Notes: generated from the sequence alone by a model not told the origin. A stretch of 64,000 nucleotides of DNA from Sedimenticola hydrogenitrophicus (GCF_029017505.1 NZ_JAQGEI010000002.1:141369-205368), one strand, 5' to 3'; shown: positions 16,801-25,696, counted from the first letter of the stretch. Made by a program: numbers and translations.

Positions 16801-17679
16801 ATGCTCAGCTACGACATGCCGCTCTACAGGCCCCCCAGCGAGGGCAACAACCTGATCATCCAGGTCACCCTGGGGTGCCACTTCAACCAGTGTTCGTTCT
16901 GCTCCATGTACAAGCAGAAGCACTTCAGCGTGCGGCCGCTGGAGGTGGTGTTCCAGGAGATCGAGCAGGCCGCCCGGGCCTGGCCGGAGGCCCAGCGGGT
17001 GTTTCTGGCCGACGGCGACGCCCTGACCCTGCCCACGGATCACCTGCTGGCGATCCTGGACCGGCTGGCCGCGGCGTTTCCCCGGCTGAGCCGGGTCTCC
17101 TGCTATGCCAACCCGAGCGACATCCTGCGCAAGCAGGAGGACGAACTGGAGCGGTTGCGGGGACGCAAGCTGAATCTGCTCTACGTGGGTATCGAGTCGG
17201 GGTCGGGGGTGATCCTGAAAAAGATCACCAAGGGGGCCACTCCGCGCAGTATCCGCACGGCCCTGGAGAAGGCTCATGGCGGCCGGCTCAAGGTCTCGGC
17301 CACGGTCATCCTCGGCCTGGGCGGGGAGTCCCGCTCGCCGGAGCACATCCAGGGCACCATCGAACTGCTGAACAGTGCCCCGGTCAGCTACCTGTCGACC
17401 CTGCAGCTGTTTCTGGAGACCGGCGCGCGGCAGCGCTTCCTGGAGAAGTTCGGTGAACCCTTTATCCCCCAGGACGATCAAGCCATCCTGCGGGAACAGC
17501 GTCGGCTGGTGGCCGGTATCCAACCACCCCAACCACTCATCTTTCGCTCCAACCACGCCTCCAATGCCCTGGCCCTGGCCGGCAACCTGCCCCGCGACCG
17601 GGAACCCCTGCTGGCCCGGATCGACCATGCGCTGGCGCATGGCGAACGGCTGCGCCCCCGGCAGCTGCGCGGTCTGTAA
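16801..17679 (+). CDS. Radical SAM protein
   Basis: Radical SAM enzyme of 292 residues. The cluster-binding cysteines are C26, C31 and C34 (GCHFNQCSFC), a CX4CX2C spacing instead of the common CX3CX2C. Other marks: FLADGDALTLP (the GGE-like strand), LLYVGIESGSGVILKKI (SAM contact) and VSATVILGLGGE. It starts three bases after the FGE-like gene stop, so the two are surely co-translated. The substrate is unknown. The fixed pairing with an FGE-like enzyme suggests a small-molecule or peptide modification pathway (inference). Confidence 0.85.
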   Translation: MLSYDMPLYRPPSEGNNLIIQVTLGCHFNQCSFCSMYKQKHFSVRPLEVVFQEIEQAARAWPEAQRVFLADGDALTLPTDHLLAILDRLAAAFPRLSRVSCYANPSDILRKQEDELERLRGRKLNLLYVGIESGSGVILKKITKGATPRSIRTALEKAHGGRLKVSATVILGLGGESRSPEHIQGTIELLNSAPVSYLSTLQLFLETGARQRFLEKFGEPFIPQDDQAILREQRRLVAGIQPPQPLIFRSNHASNALALAGNLPRDREPLLARIDHALAHGERLRPRQLRGL

Positions 17680-17692
17680 AAACCCGCTCCAA

Positions 17693-17713
17693 ACCCGCCC
17701 ATGCCGGGCGGGT
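17693..17713. terminator. Hairpin between convergent genes
   Basis: Inverted repeat ACCCGCCC-ATGCC-GGGCGGGT lies between the ends of the radical SAM gene and the FKBP gene. On the minus strand it is followed by a GGTTTTTA stretch 14 bases later; on the plus strand no T run follows. A weak terminator for the FKBP gene is likely. Confidence 0.5.
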
Positions 17714-17730
17714 CGGAATGCTCGGTTGCC

Positions 17731-18453
17731 TTATTCGCCCTTCTTCTCTTCCTGGGACTCAGGCAGGGCGTTGGGTGCCTCGAAGGAGAGCAGTTCCACC
17801 TCGAAGATCAGGGTCTCGTTGGGGCCGATGGCGCCGGGCGCACCGGTCTCGCCATAACCCAGGCTGGCGGGGATAACCAGTTTCCACTTGGCGCCCTGGT
17901 TCATCTGGCTGATGCCCTCGCGGAAACCGGGGATCACGCCGTTCAGCGAGAAACTGGCGGGCTCGCCACGGGCGTAGGAGCTGTCGAACTCCTCACCGGA
18001 AATCAGGGTGCCGCGATAGTGTACCGTGACGGTGGACCCGGCCGCCGGTTTCTCGCCTGTGCCTGCCTGCAGCACCTGGTACTGCAACCCGCTGGGCAGG
18101 ACCACCACGCCCTCCTGCTTGCTGTTCTCCGCCAGGAACTCTTCACCCGCCTGTTTGGCGGCGATCGATTTCTGCTCCTGGGCCTTGGCCATCGCCTCCT
18201 TGGTCTGCTGGAACGCCTCGGACATCTGCTGTGGGGTCAGCTGGGTGGTCTTGCCACCAAGCACATCATCCAGCGCTGCACCAAAGGCAGCCCCCTCGAC
18301 CTTCACCCCCTGCTGTTGCAGCTGCTGCGCGAACTGGTAACCCAAGGCATAGCTGAACCGTTGTTCCAGGCTGGTCAGCTCGGCGGCCTGAACGGAAAGG
18401 GCCGCAGTCGCCAGAACCGCCGCGGTGATAATTGGTTTGATAGACACAGACAT
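17731..18453 (-). CDS. fkpA: FKBP-type peptidyl-prolyl isomerase, FkpA/Mip type
   Basis: Periplasmic prolyl isomerase of 240 residues. Signal peptide at 1-23 (ITAAVLATAALSVQAAE), an N-terminal dimerisation domain (about 25-120, LTSLEQRFSYALGYQFAQQL and a charged helix KEAMAKAQEQKSIAAK), then the FKBP domain (about 128-225: VTVHYRGTLISGEEFDSS, GVIPGFREGISQM, WKLVIPASLGYG). FkpA helps outer-membrane protein folding. Start ATG with GGAAATTC upstream. It stands alone and converges with the radical SAM gene. Confidence 0.93.
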   Translation of the reverse strand: MSVSIKPIITAAVLATAALSVQAAELTSLEQRFSYALGYQFAQQLQQQGVKVEGAAFGAALDDVLGGKTTQLTPQQMSEAFQQTKEAMAKAQEQKSIAAKQAGEEFLAENSKQEGVVVLPSGLQYQVLQAGTGEKPAAGSTVTVHYRGTLISGEEFDSSYARGEPASFSLNGVIPGFREGISQMNQGAKWKLVIPASLGYGETGAPGAIGPNETLIFEVELLSFEAPNALPESQEEKKGE

Positions 18454-18730
18454 TGAATTTCCTTTGTGTGATTAATAGTGGCCCTGTGGGCCTGTAGGGT
18501 AAAACCGCAAGTTCTCAGGCGAACTTTCCATAAAACACTTGGGTAACCGCCAAGCGCACAAACCCGGGATCGACCTCCCTGTGCCGCGGTGGGAATAGCC
18601 GAAATTAATAATTGGCCGCCTATATTGCGTCAATTAATTGCAAATAGTCACATTATTGACTATTTTATCCTTGGCAGGAATCGATTTGATCCCTATGCTG
18701 GGAACAGCTCTCTTTATCCGGATAACCGCC

Positions 18731-18970
18731 ATGGCCATCAGCCCCCTATCGGATACCGCCCTGCAGGGCATCCAGCGCGGCATGCGCCAGTTGCGCCGCA
18801 ACGCGGCGGATATTGCCAGTGCCAACCAGCCGACCGCCAAGACTCCGACCAAGGATGCGGTCCGCGCCCTGGTGGAACTTCACCAAAGCAGCCTGCAGGC
18901 CAGCGCCTCGGGCAAAGCATTCAAGACAGCCGACGCCCTGTTAGGTTCCCTGCTCGACGTGAAGGCCTGA
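18731..18970 (+). CDS. Small protein with a flagellar rod-like N-terminus
   Basis: A 79-residue protein starting MAISPLSDTALQGIQRGMRQ and containing RRNAADIASAN. This resembles the N-terminal helix of flagellar rod and hook proteins (FlgC/FlgG pattern with SALQGLxxA and ANNIANANT), but the rest of those proteins is missing. It could be a stand-alone small relative or a coincidence of composition. An upstream ATG at 18638 only adds a hydrophobic stretch from AT-rich spacer. Function unknown. No flagellar gene lies in this window. Confidence 0.55.
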   Translation: MAISPLSDTALQGIQRGMRQLRRNAADIASANQPTAKTPTKDAVRALVELHQSSLQASASGKAFKTADALLGSLLDVKA

Positions 18971-18976
18971 AGTCCG

Positions 18977-19816
18977 TCAAAGATCGATAAAGCGCATCGA
19001 GAGATCGATCGCCCGCACATCCTTGGTCAGGGCGCCGACCGAGATGTCATCCACGCCGGCCTCGGCAATTTCCCGAATCGTCTCCAGGCTGACCCCACCC
19101 GATGCCTCGAGACGGGCCTGGCCATCGGCCCGTTTCACCGCCCGTCGCAACAGCTCAGGGGTGAAGTTATCCAGCAGAATCCGCCGCGCACCCGCCGCCA
19201 GCGCCTCCTCCAGCTCCGCCAGTGACTCCACTTCCACTTCGATCTCGATATCCGATGCCAGCGCCTGGGCGCGCTTCACCGCCGCGGTCACCGACCCGGC
19301 CGCCTTGATATGGTTCTCCTTGATCAGCACGGCATCGAACAGGCCGATCCGGTGATTATGGCAACCGCCACAGGTGACGGCATATTTCTGCTGCAGCCGC
19401 AGGCCCGGCACGGTCTTGCGGGTATCCAGGATTCGCACCCCGGTGCCCGCCACCGCGTCCGCATACTGCCTGGCCAGGGTGGCGGTGCCGGAGAGGGTCT
19501 GCAGGTAGTTCAGCGCCGTCCGCTCACCGCTCAGCAGCGCCCGGGTATTGCCGTTCAATTCACAGACCAGCCGGTCGGCGTCGATCAGCTCGCCATCCCG
19601 GAAAAACCAGTCGATCACGATCCCCGGATCCAGCTGGCGGAACACCTCGGCAAACCAGGCGACCCCACAGACCACCGCCGCTTCCCGGCAGACTACCCTG
19701 ACCCGGGAGCGGGCATCCGCGGGGATCAGCGCCGCCGTCCGGTCCCCCGTGCCCAGGTCCTCCGCCAGTGCCAGCCTCACCTGGGCCTGGATATCTTGCG
19801 GGCTTGGCAGGGACAA
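18977..19816 (-). CDS. nadC: Nicotinate-nucleotide pyrophosphorylase (quinolinate phosphoribosyltransferase)
   Basis: Makes nicotinate mononucleotide from quinolinate and PRPP in NAD synthesis, with CO2 release. Length 279 residues from a TTG at 19816, one base after the upstream FKBP stop and with GGAGAT eight bases before it; longer starts lie inside the FKBP gene. Family motifs: LAEDLGTGDRT, ALNYLQTLSGTAT, ILDTRKTVPGLR, YAVTCGGCHNHRIGLFDAVLIKENHI, EVEVESLAE, and SVGALTKDV near the end. Two-gene unit with a small FKBP. Confidence 0.95.
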   Translation of the reverse strand: MSLPSPQDIQAQVRLALAEDLGTGDRTAALIPADARSRVRVVCREAAVVCGVAWFAEVFRQLDPGIVIDWFFRDGELIDADRLVCELNGNTRALLSGERTALNYLQTLSGTATLARQYADAVAGTGVRILDTRKTVPGLRLQQKYAVTCGGCHNHRIGLFDAVLIKENHIKAAGSVTAAVKRAQALASDIEIEVEVESLAELEEALAAGARRILLDNFTPELLRRAVKRADGQARLEASGGVSLETIREIAEAGVDDISVGALTKDVRAIDLSMRFIDL

Positions 19817-19817
19817 T

Positions 19818-20162
19818 TCAGCCGATCTCCAGCAGCTCAACCTCGAACACCAGGGTCGCATTGGGAGGAATCACCCCGCCGGCACCGCGTGCACCATATC
19901 CCAATTGGGGCGGTATGGTCAGTTTGCGCTTGCCGCCGATCTTCATCCCCTGCACGCCCTCATCCCACCCACGGATCACCTGCCCGGCGCCCAGGGCGAA
20001 CGAGAACGGATCGTTGCGGTCAAGACTGGAATCAAACTTGCGGCCGTCCGTAAGCCAGCCGGTGTAGTGCACCACCACCCGCTGCCCCGCCGCGGCGACC
20101 GCGCCCTCACCTTCGACCAGGTCATCATATTTGAGGCCGGAGTCGGTCATCTTTTCGGTCAT
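19818..20162 (-). CDS. Small cytoplasmic FKBP-type prolyl isomerase
   Basis: Single-domain FKBP of 114 residues, no signal peptide. The core is complete: [77 protein letters not shown], with the aromatic drug-pocket residues in place. It closely resembles FKBP12-like bacterial proteins. It is the first gene of a unit with nadC, whose TTG start lies just after its stop codon. Why the two are linked is not clear. Confidence 0.93.
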   Translation of the reverse strand: MTEKMTDSGLKYDDLVEGEGAVAAAGQRVVVHYTGWLTDGRKFDSSLDRNDPFSFALGAGQVIRGWDEGVQGMKIGGKRKLTIPPQLGYGARGAGGVIPPNATLVFEVELLEIG

Positions 20163-20241
20163 TACAGTGCCCTCTAGTCCAATGAATTTTCCTATTGTAT
20201 ACCGCCCGCGAACTCAACCACCAGCCAGAGCCGGGGCACAC

Positions 20242-20267
20242 AAAAAAGACCCCCGCGGGGCGGGGGC
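20242..20267 (-). terminator. Rho-independent terminator of the DUF1631 gene
   Basis: On the minus strand AGCCCCCGCCCCGCGGGGGTC forms a GC-rich stem and is followed by TTTTTT. It lies 36 bases beyond the DUF1631 stop codon. Confidence 0.85.
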
Positions 20268-20302
20268 TGTAACGGCACAGTAATCCACTCACGTATTCAC
20301 TT

Positions 20303-22573
20303 TCACGGCTCCTTCCCACCACCCGGCTTTTTCGATCCGGGGCTGTTCAGGGTCTCCACCAATGAGTTCAACGCCCGATCCATCAGCGGCACACTGATCT
20401 CGGGCAGCAGTACCGCTTTACCACTGCGCAGCCAGGCGCCCAGCCCCTGCCGTGTCACCTCCGCCACCTTCATCCCCCGGCGATTGACGAACAGGCAGCT
20501 GCCACTGATGTTGCTGCGCCAGGAGAGTTTGGCGCGGATCACCGCCCCGTCCTCTTCGTTCAGTTCCAGCCAGGTACCCAGCGCCAGCTTCGTGGCCTGG
20601 GCATCGAACGCATCGGGCTCGCTCACTATCGGGGCACTATGGGCATCCGCCGATTCCAGCACGATCTCCTCCATGACTTCACCGACCTCATCGATATGTT
20701 CCTCTTCGTCCGCCTGCTGGGTAAGGGTTTCATCCAGGGCGCGTCCGCCGCGCAGACAGGCCAGATGACGCGCCTGCAGCCCCTTGAAGGCCCGATTCAT
20801 CTTGTGTTGGTTGTAGGAGATCCCGGAGAGACCGGCGCGCAAACCCTTGAGCAGTTCCGGAATGGAACGCAACAGCTCCTGACGCTCACTGTGGCTGGGT
20901 TTGGGCATCACGCTCCAGACCAGGCGCTCCATCAGGTTCACCGCATCCGACCACTCGTCACTCTCCCGCCCCTTGCGCAGATAGATCAGCAGCAGCACAT
21001 CATTCCAGCCATCCCGCACCAGGTTCTGCACCACGTCGGGCACGTCGCCGTAATTGGACAGACAGCGGCCGATCTCATCCGCCACATGGCGCTTGGCCTC
21101 GACCAGCGCCTCCTTGCCCTGGGTCACCTGAGTGGCCCGCTCCTCGGCCACATGGGCGCCGCGTTGTTCGCGCTCGAGGAAGGCGGCAAACTGCTCATAC
21201 AGCTCATCGAACAGCGCCAGGTCATCATCGAACTTGGCCAGGATCCGGTTCACCGCCGATTCGATCCGGGCATACAGGCCGTCACCGCTACGTCCGGACT
21301 CCTCGGTCCAGCCGATCGCCGCCTGCGCCATGACGTTGAGCAGGCGGCGCGCCGGATGATCCTTGCGGCTGAAAAAGCTCTTGTCCAGGATGGCCACCTT
21401 GAGCATCGGGATCTGCAGCCTGGCCAACAGGGCACGCATGGGGTCACTCAGACCGGGATCGTCGAGGATGAACTCGAACAGCATGGAGATGACATCGATG
21501 GTGTCTTCATCCACCCGACCAATCGCCATCCTGCCGGACGCCGCCTGGCCGATCTGCGGCATCTTCAGCAGCGCGGCGCGCATGCTCCGGGCATCCATCA
21601 CCGGCGCGTTGGCCGCTTCCGCGATGTTGCCCTGATGCTGCAGCACCGACAGCGCCGACAGCAGGTTCACCGATTCGACATAATGCACATTCCCGGTGGG
21701 CGCCGCGAGGGATTCCGGGCGCCGCTGCAGCAGCAACTGTTGCAGGGTGGCGAACACCTCGGCCTGCATCTCGGGATTCTCTCCCGGCGCATAGGTCGCG
21801 CTGTCGGCCGCCGGGCTATACCCCGATGACGCCGTGGACGACGTCTGGTAGGGTGCATTGCGCCGCATGGTCGGCTTGATACCCGGCAGGATTCCCGCCT
21901 TGGCCAGGGTGGCATTGGCCTGGTCATAGAACGCACCGAGATGCCCGATCAGCTCTTTTTCAAACTGCTTATAGATCACCAGCTTGACCGCGAGCGTCAC
22001 CTCCAGGGTGGTGATGGCCTGCTCGAAGGCGCCGCACAAGGCGGCCGGGGCGAGCGGATTGCCCTCCTTGCCCATGGACACCCCATGCAGCAGGTAGCTG
22101 AACCGCTCATCCAGCGCATAGAGATCACGGTAGTAGGTGTTGTTGCCCTTGGAGACCATGCCGGTAATGGCCAGCCCCTCTTCCAGTTCATCGCTCTCCA
22201 CCAGACCCAGCTCATCGCTGTTATAGGAACCCTCCAGCGTATGCCTGGAGACGGCCGCCGGCCCATGGGTCCAGAAGCGATCGAAGCGCCCCAGCACTCC
22301 CTTGTTGAAGGTGCTTTGAATCTGCTCGCGTTCGCGCCGCAGGACGCGCATCGATTCAAAATAGGCGGTCTGATTGTGATCGATCCCGGCCTTGTCCGCC
22401 TGGGTATAGAGCACATCGTCCAGCCGCTCGAACAGCGCGTCCATCCGCTGCGGCAGGAACTTTACCAGCAACTGCCGGCACGCATTGATGGTGCCATGGT
22501 AACCGGGCCTGAGAACGACCCCCTGTTCCCCCGAACGCTTACCTTCAAATGAAATTATCTTCCCGGCATTCAT
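20303..22573 (-). CDS. DUF1631 family protein
   Basis: Large cytoplasmic protein of 756 residues matching DUF1631, a proteobacterial family of unknown function. It starts MNAGKIISFEGKRSGEQG, has a domain rich in helices (LLVKFLPQRMDALFERLDDVLYTQADKA), a long acidic linker near 670-700 (QADEEEHIDEVGEVMEEI) and a C-terminal part, LALGTWLELNEEDGAVIRAKLSW, that resembles a PilZ-like barrel (RAKLSWRSN). PilZ would imply cyclic-di-GMP binding, but I cannot see a clear RxxxR motif. The ATG at 22573 is chosen; the frame above it reads through spacer. Confidence 0.8.
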   Translation of the reverse strand: MNAGKIISFEGKRSGEQGVVLRPGYHGTINACRQLLVKFLPQRMDALFERLDDVLYTQADKAGIDHNQTAYFESMRVLRREREQIQSTFNKGVLGRFDRFWTHGPAAVSRHTLEGSYNSDELGLVESDELEEGLAITGMVSKGNNTYYRDLYALDERFSYLLHGVSMGKEGNPLAPAALCGAFEQAITTLEVTLAVKLVIYKQFEKELIGHLGAFYDQANATLAKAGILPGIKPTMRRNAPYQTSSTASSGYSPAADSATYAPGENPEMQAEVFATLQQLLLQRRPESLAAPTGNVHYVESVNLLSALSVLQHQGNIAEAANAPVMDARSMRAALLKMPQIGQAASGRMAIGRVDEDTIDVISMLFEFILDDPGLSDPMRALLARLQIPMLKVAILDKSFFSRKDHPARRLLNVMAQAAIGWTEESGRSGDGLYARIESAVNRILAKFDDDLALFDELYEQFAAFLEREQRGAHVAEERATQVTQGKEALVEAKRHVADEIGRCLSNYGDVPDVVQNLVRDGWNDVLLLIYLRKGRESDEWSDAVNLMERLVWSVMPKPSHSERQELLRSIPELLKGLRAGLSGISYNQHKMNRAFKGLQARHLACLRGGRALDETLTQQADEEEHIDEVGEVMEEIVLESADAHSAPIVSEPDAFDAQATKLALGTWLELNEEDGAVIRAKLSWRSNISGSCLFVNRRGMKVAEVTRQGLGAWLRSGKAVLLPEISVPLMDRALNSLVETLNSPGSKKPGGGKEP

Positions 22574-22859
22574 AACTGGATTCCAATCGCTGCGTGTCTC
22601 ATTCAGAATCGGCGGTACCCGAGCAAGGGTACCTCTACAGCATGGAGTCTGGACCCCGCTTGTTTCAGCTGTCGTGAGAGGCGTCACAAATAGCCAAAAG
22701 TCAAATAATTGCCACGCAAAGGCGTGACCTGGGTCCCAGCTAACACGGCAGTCACGCACATTTCAGACACTTCACCGGGTCGATACCGACCGCCCCATCC
22801 GTCCGAAACAGAATACACTTCTGGTTAACTTCAAATTGTCCGTCGTGTATTGTTACGGC

Positions 22860-23594
22860 GTGAACAGGCTCATCCAACACTTCGGCAAGGCGCTGGCGGA
22901 AAGCATCCGCGATCTACTACCTATTGTAGTCGTAATTGGCTGCTTCCAACTGCTGGTCTTCCGGCAACCGATCCCCGATCTGGGAAGGCTGCTGCTGGGA
23001 ACCGTAGAGGTGGTGGTCGGCCTGACGTTGTTTGTGCAGGGACTGAAAATGGGCCTGTTCCCGATCGGCGAATCAATGGCCCATGATTTCGCCTCCAAGG
23101 GCAGCATACTCTGGCTCACCCTGTTTGCCTTCGCCCTGGGATTTGGCACCACGGTCGCCGAGCCGGCGCTGATCGCCATCGCGGATGAGGCCGCCCGGGT
23201 GGCCGCGATCGGCGGCATGATCAGTGCAGACGAAACGGCGATACGCCACTATGCCAACGGCCTGCGCCTGACCGTGGCCGTATCCGTGGGACTGGCCATC
23301 GTGATCGGGGTGATCCGCATCATCAAGGGCTGGCCGATACAGTATCTGATCATGGGCGGCTATGCCGGCGTGGTCATCATGACCGCCTTTGCCCCAGCCG
23401 AGATCATCGGCATCGCCTATGATTCCGGCGGGGTCACCACCTCCACCATCACCGTGCCGCTGGTCACCGCGCTGGGGGTCGGCCTGGCCAGCAGTATCCG
23501 CGGCCGCAACCCGATGACCGACGGCTTCGGCCTGATCGCCTTCGCCTCACTCACCCCGATGATATTCGTCATGGGCTATGGCATGCTGCTGTAA
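22860..23594 (+). CDS. DUF1538 membrane protein, first subunit
   Basis: Polytopic membrane protein of about 244 residues in the DUF1538 family, whose function is not established. Predicted helices alternate with the conserved stretches [19 protein letters not shown] (near 90-108) and [20 protein letters not shown] (near 183-202), both repeated in the next gene. A GTG at 22860 or TTG at 22836 may be the start; no strong ribosome site is seen. The stop codon TAA shares one base with the next ATG. It heads a run of two DUF1538 genes, a P-II gene, a CBS gene and ampD. Confidence 0.85.
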   Translation: MNRLIQHFGKALAESIRDLLPIVVVIGCFQLLVFRQPIPDLGRLLLGTVEVVVGLTLFVQGLKMGLFPIGESMAHDFASKGSILWLTLFAFALGFGTTVAEPALIAIADEAARVAAIGGMISADETAIRHYANGLRLTVAVSVGLAIVIGVIRIIKGWPIQYLIMGGYAGVVIMTAFAPAEIIGIAYDSGGVTTSTITVPLVTALGVGLASSIRGRNPMTDGFGLIAFASLTPMIFVMGYGMLL

Positions 23595-24382
23595 TGAACT
23601 GGCTGTCAGATTTCTTCGGCACCCTCACCGCGACCATTACCGATGTGCTGCCGATCGCCGCCATCCTGTTCGGCTTTCAGCTGTTTGTGTTGCGCAAGCA
23701 GGTACACCATCTGAAACAGGTCCTGACCGGTTTCCTGCTGGTGCTGCTCGGCCTCGCCCTGTTTCTGCAGGGTCTGGAGGGCGCACTCTTCCCGCTGGGC
23801 AAACTGATGGCGGTACAACTCACGGCGCCGGAGTTCCTCGGCATCAGCCAGACCGCGAACGAGCTCGGCAACAATTGGCAGCACTACCTCTGGGTCTACC
23901 TGTTCGCCTTCGCCATCGGCCTCACCACCACCATTGCCGAACCCTCGCTGATCGCGGTAGCGATCAAGGCCAACCAGGTCTCCGGCGGCGCGGTCGGCAC
24001 CTGGGGACTGCGCATCGCCGTGGCCCTGGGCGTGGCGATCGGCATCGCACTGGGCGCCTACCGCATTGTCACCGGCACCCCGCTACACTACTACATCATC
24101 ACCGGCTACATCGTGGTGCTGATCCAGACCCTGTACTGCCCCAAGGCGATTATCGCCCTGGCCTATGACTCGGGCGGCGTCACCACCTCCACGGTGACCG
24201 TGCCGCTGGTGGCGGCGCTGGGACTGGGCCTCTCCAGCACCATCCCCGGGCGCAATCCCATGCTGGACGGATTCGGACTGATCGCCTTTGCCAGCCTTTT
24301 CCCCATTATGAGCGTAATGGGCTATGCACAACTCAGTGAATGGCTTGCCCGACGGGCAAGAGAGACCCGAGCGAGGGATTAA
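23594..24382 (+). CDS. DUF1538 membrane protein, second subunit
   Basis: Second DUF1538 protein, 262 residues, paralogous to the one before it: AFAIGLTTTIAEPSLIAVA and [20 protein letters not shown] match the neighbour motif for motif, and both end with a [20 protein letters not shown] block. In some genomes two DUF1538 domains are fused in one chain, so these two likely form a heterodimer with repeated topology. Its ATG overlaps the stop of the first subunit by one base. The C-terminal tail (ARRARETRARD) is short and basic. A P-II gene starts two bases after it. Confidence 0.87.
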   Translation: MNWLSDFFGTLTATITDVLPIAAILFGFQLFVLRKQVHHLKQVLTGFLLVLLGLALFLQGLEGALFPLGKLMAVQLTAPEFLGISQTANELGNNWQHYLWVYLFAFAIGLTTTIAEPSLIAVAIKANQVSGGAVGTWGLRIAVALGVAIGIALGAYRIVTGTPLHYYIITGYIVVLIQTLYCPKAIIALAYDSGGVTTSTVTVPLVAALGLGLSSTIPGRNPMLDGFGLIAFASLFPIMSVMGYAQLSEWLARRARETRARD

Positions 24383-24384
24383 CT

Positions 24385-24735
24385 ATGCATTTCAAACTGA
24401 TCATTGCCCTCATTGAGGACAGCAAGACCAATACCGTGGTGGATGCCGCCAGAAATGCCGGCGCCACCGGCTCCACCGTGATCAACCAGGCACGCGGCGA
24501 AGGGCTGCAGAAGAGCAAGACCTTCTTCGGCCTGAGCCTCGAGGTGCAGCGTGACATGGTACTGTTCCTGGTGGAAGAGCACCTGAGCCGGTGCATCCTC
24601 GAAACCATTGCCGAAGAGGGCGAGTTCGATGCCAAACCCGGCACCGGCATCGCCTTCCAGATCGATGTCGAGGACGCGGTCGGGGTCAGTCACCAGATTC
24701 GCCAGCTCACCAGCGTCGTGGAGGACGAGCTGTGA
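24385..24735 (+). CDS. P-II-like signalling protein
   Basis: Protein of 116 residues with the ferredoxin-like P-II fold: MHFKLIIALIEDSKTNTVVDAARNAGATGSTVINQARGEGL, then a T-loop region KSKTFFGLSLEVQRDM and the B-loop-like end GTGIAFQIDVEDAVGV. The T-loop is short and lacks the Tyr that GlnB/GlnK carry for uridylylation, and the GDGKIF motif is absent, so it is not classical nitrogen regulation. Trimeric P-II relatives bind nucleotides and gate nearby transporters. Here the partners are the two DUF1538 proteins just upstream. ATG chosen two bases after the previous stop. Confidence 0.85.
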   Translation: MHFKLIIALIEDSKTNTVVDAARNAGATGSTVINQARGEGLQKSKTFFGLSLEVQRDMVLFLVEEHLSRCILETIAEEGEFDAKPGTGIAFQIDVEDAVGVSHQIRQLTSVVEDEL

Positions 24736-25130
24736 CCAAGAAAGAGATCATCCGTGTACGGGATGTGATGAAGCCGCATGTGGACACCGTGGACGGTATG
24801 GACACGGTGGAGGCGGCATTGCGCAAGATGGATCATGTCGAGACCAAGGTACTGGTGGTCAACAAGCGGGACGAGAACGACGCCTACGGCATTGTCATGT
24901 TCTCGGATATCGCCCGTAAGGTGCTGGCCAAGGATCGTCCCCCCTCCCGGGTCAATATCTATGAGGTGATGACCAAACCGGTGATCTCGGTCGAGCCCGA
25001 CATGGATATCCGCTACTGCGCCCGACTGTTCGACCGCCTGCACCTGTCGCGCGCCCCGGTGATCAGCCAGGGCGAGGTGCTGGGGGTGGTGAGTTTCTCC
25101 GATATGGTGGTGAAGGGTATAAAAAAATGA
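24732..25130 (+). CDS. Two-CBS-domain protein
   Basis: Protein of 132 residues made of one Bateman pair of CBS domains: VRDVMKPHVDTVDGMDTVEAALRKM and VYEVMTKPVISVEPDMDIRYCARLF-type starts, each ending with a GIVMFSDIARKV or GVVSFSDMVVKGI stretch. CBS pairs bind adenosyl ligands (AMP, ATP, SAM, NADH). It starts at a GTG that overlaps the P-II stop (GTGA), and its own stop overlaps the ampD start (ATGA). A second nucleotide sensor beside a P-II protein and a membrane pair points to regulated transport (inference). Confidence 0.88.
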   Translation: MTKKEIIRVRDVMKPHVDTVDGMDTVEAALRKMDHVETKVLVVNKRDENDAYGIVMFSDIARKVLAKDRPPSRVNIYEVMTKPVISVEPDMDIRYCARLFDRLHLSRAPVISQGEVLGVVSFSDMVVKGIKK

Positions 25131-25687
25131 GCCGGACGGGATGGTCGGGCTGGCTGGACTCGGCGCGCCACTGCCCCTCGCCCAACCAGGACGAGCGCCC
25201 GGAATCCTGCGAGGTGGATCTGCTGGTGATCCACAACATCAGCCTGCCGCCCGATGAGTACGGCGGCCCCTGGATCGACCGGCTGTTTCTCAATGACCTG
25301 CCGCCGGATGCCCACCCCTACTTTGCCGACATCCATCAGTTGCGGGTCTCTGCCCACCTGCTGATCCGCCGCGACGGCGAACGGGTGCAGTACGTGCCGC
25401 TGCAGCGGCGTGCCTGGCACGCCGGCCACTCCTGCCACGCCGGGCGCGAGCGCTGCAACGACTACTCCATCGGCATCGAGCTGGAGGGGAGTGACGATAC
25501 ACCCTATACCGCAGCCCAGTACCGGGTGCTGGCCGAGACGATCCGCGAGATCCAGCGACACTACCCGGCGATCAGCGACCAGCGGATCACCGGCCACGGC
25601 GACATTGCCCCGGGGCGCAAGACCGACCCGGGCCCGGCCTTCGACTGGCCGCGGCTGCGGCGGCTGTTGGTAAAGTTTGAAGTTTGA
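25127..25687 (+). CDS. ampD: 1,6-anhydro-N-acetylmuramyl-L-alanine amidase AmpD
   Basis: Cytoplasmic zinc amidase of cell-wall recycling, 186 residues as usual for AmpD. Zinc ligands and active-site residues are in place: H36 in LLVIHNISLPP, the SAHLLIRRDGE and WHAGHS stretches, NDYSIGIELEG, and GHGDIAPGRKTDPGPAFDW with the catalytic Lys and the last ligand Asp. The start overlaps the CBS gene stop by four bases. AmpD also controls AmpR-regulated beta-lactamase in some genomes; no ampR or ampC is in the window. Confidence 0.95.
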   Translation: MSRTGWSGWLDSARHCPSPNQDERPESCEVDLLVIHNISLPPDEYGGPWIDRLFLNDLPPDAHPYFADIHQLRVSAHLLIRRDGERVQYVPLQRRAWHAGHSCHAGRERCNDYSIGIELEGSDDTPYTAAQYRVLAETIREIQRHYPAISDQRITGHGDIAPGRKTDPGPAFDWPRLRRLLVKFEV

Positions 25688-25696
25688 AGTTTTAAG

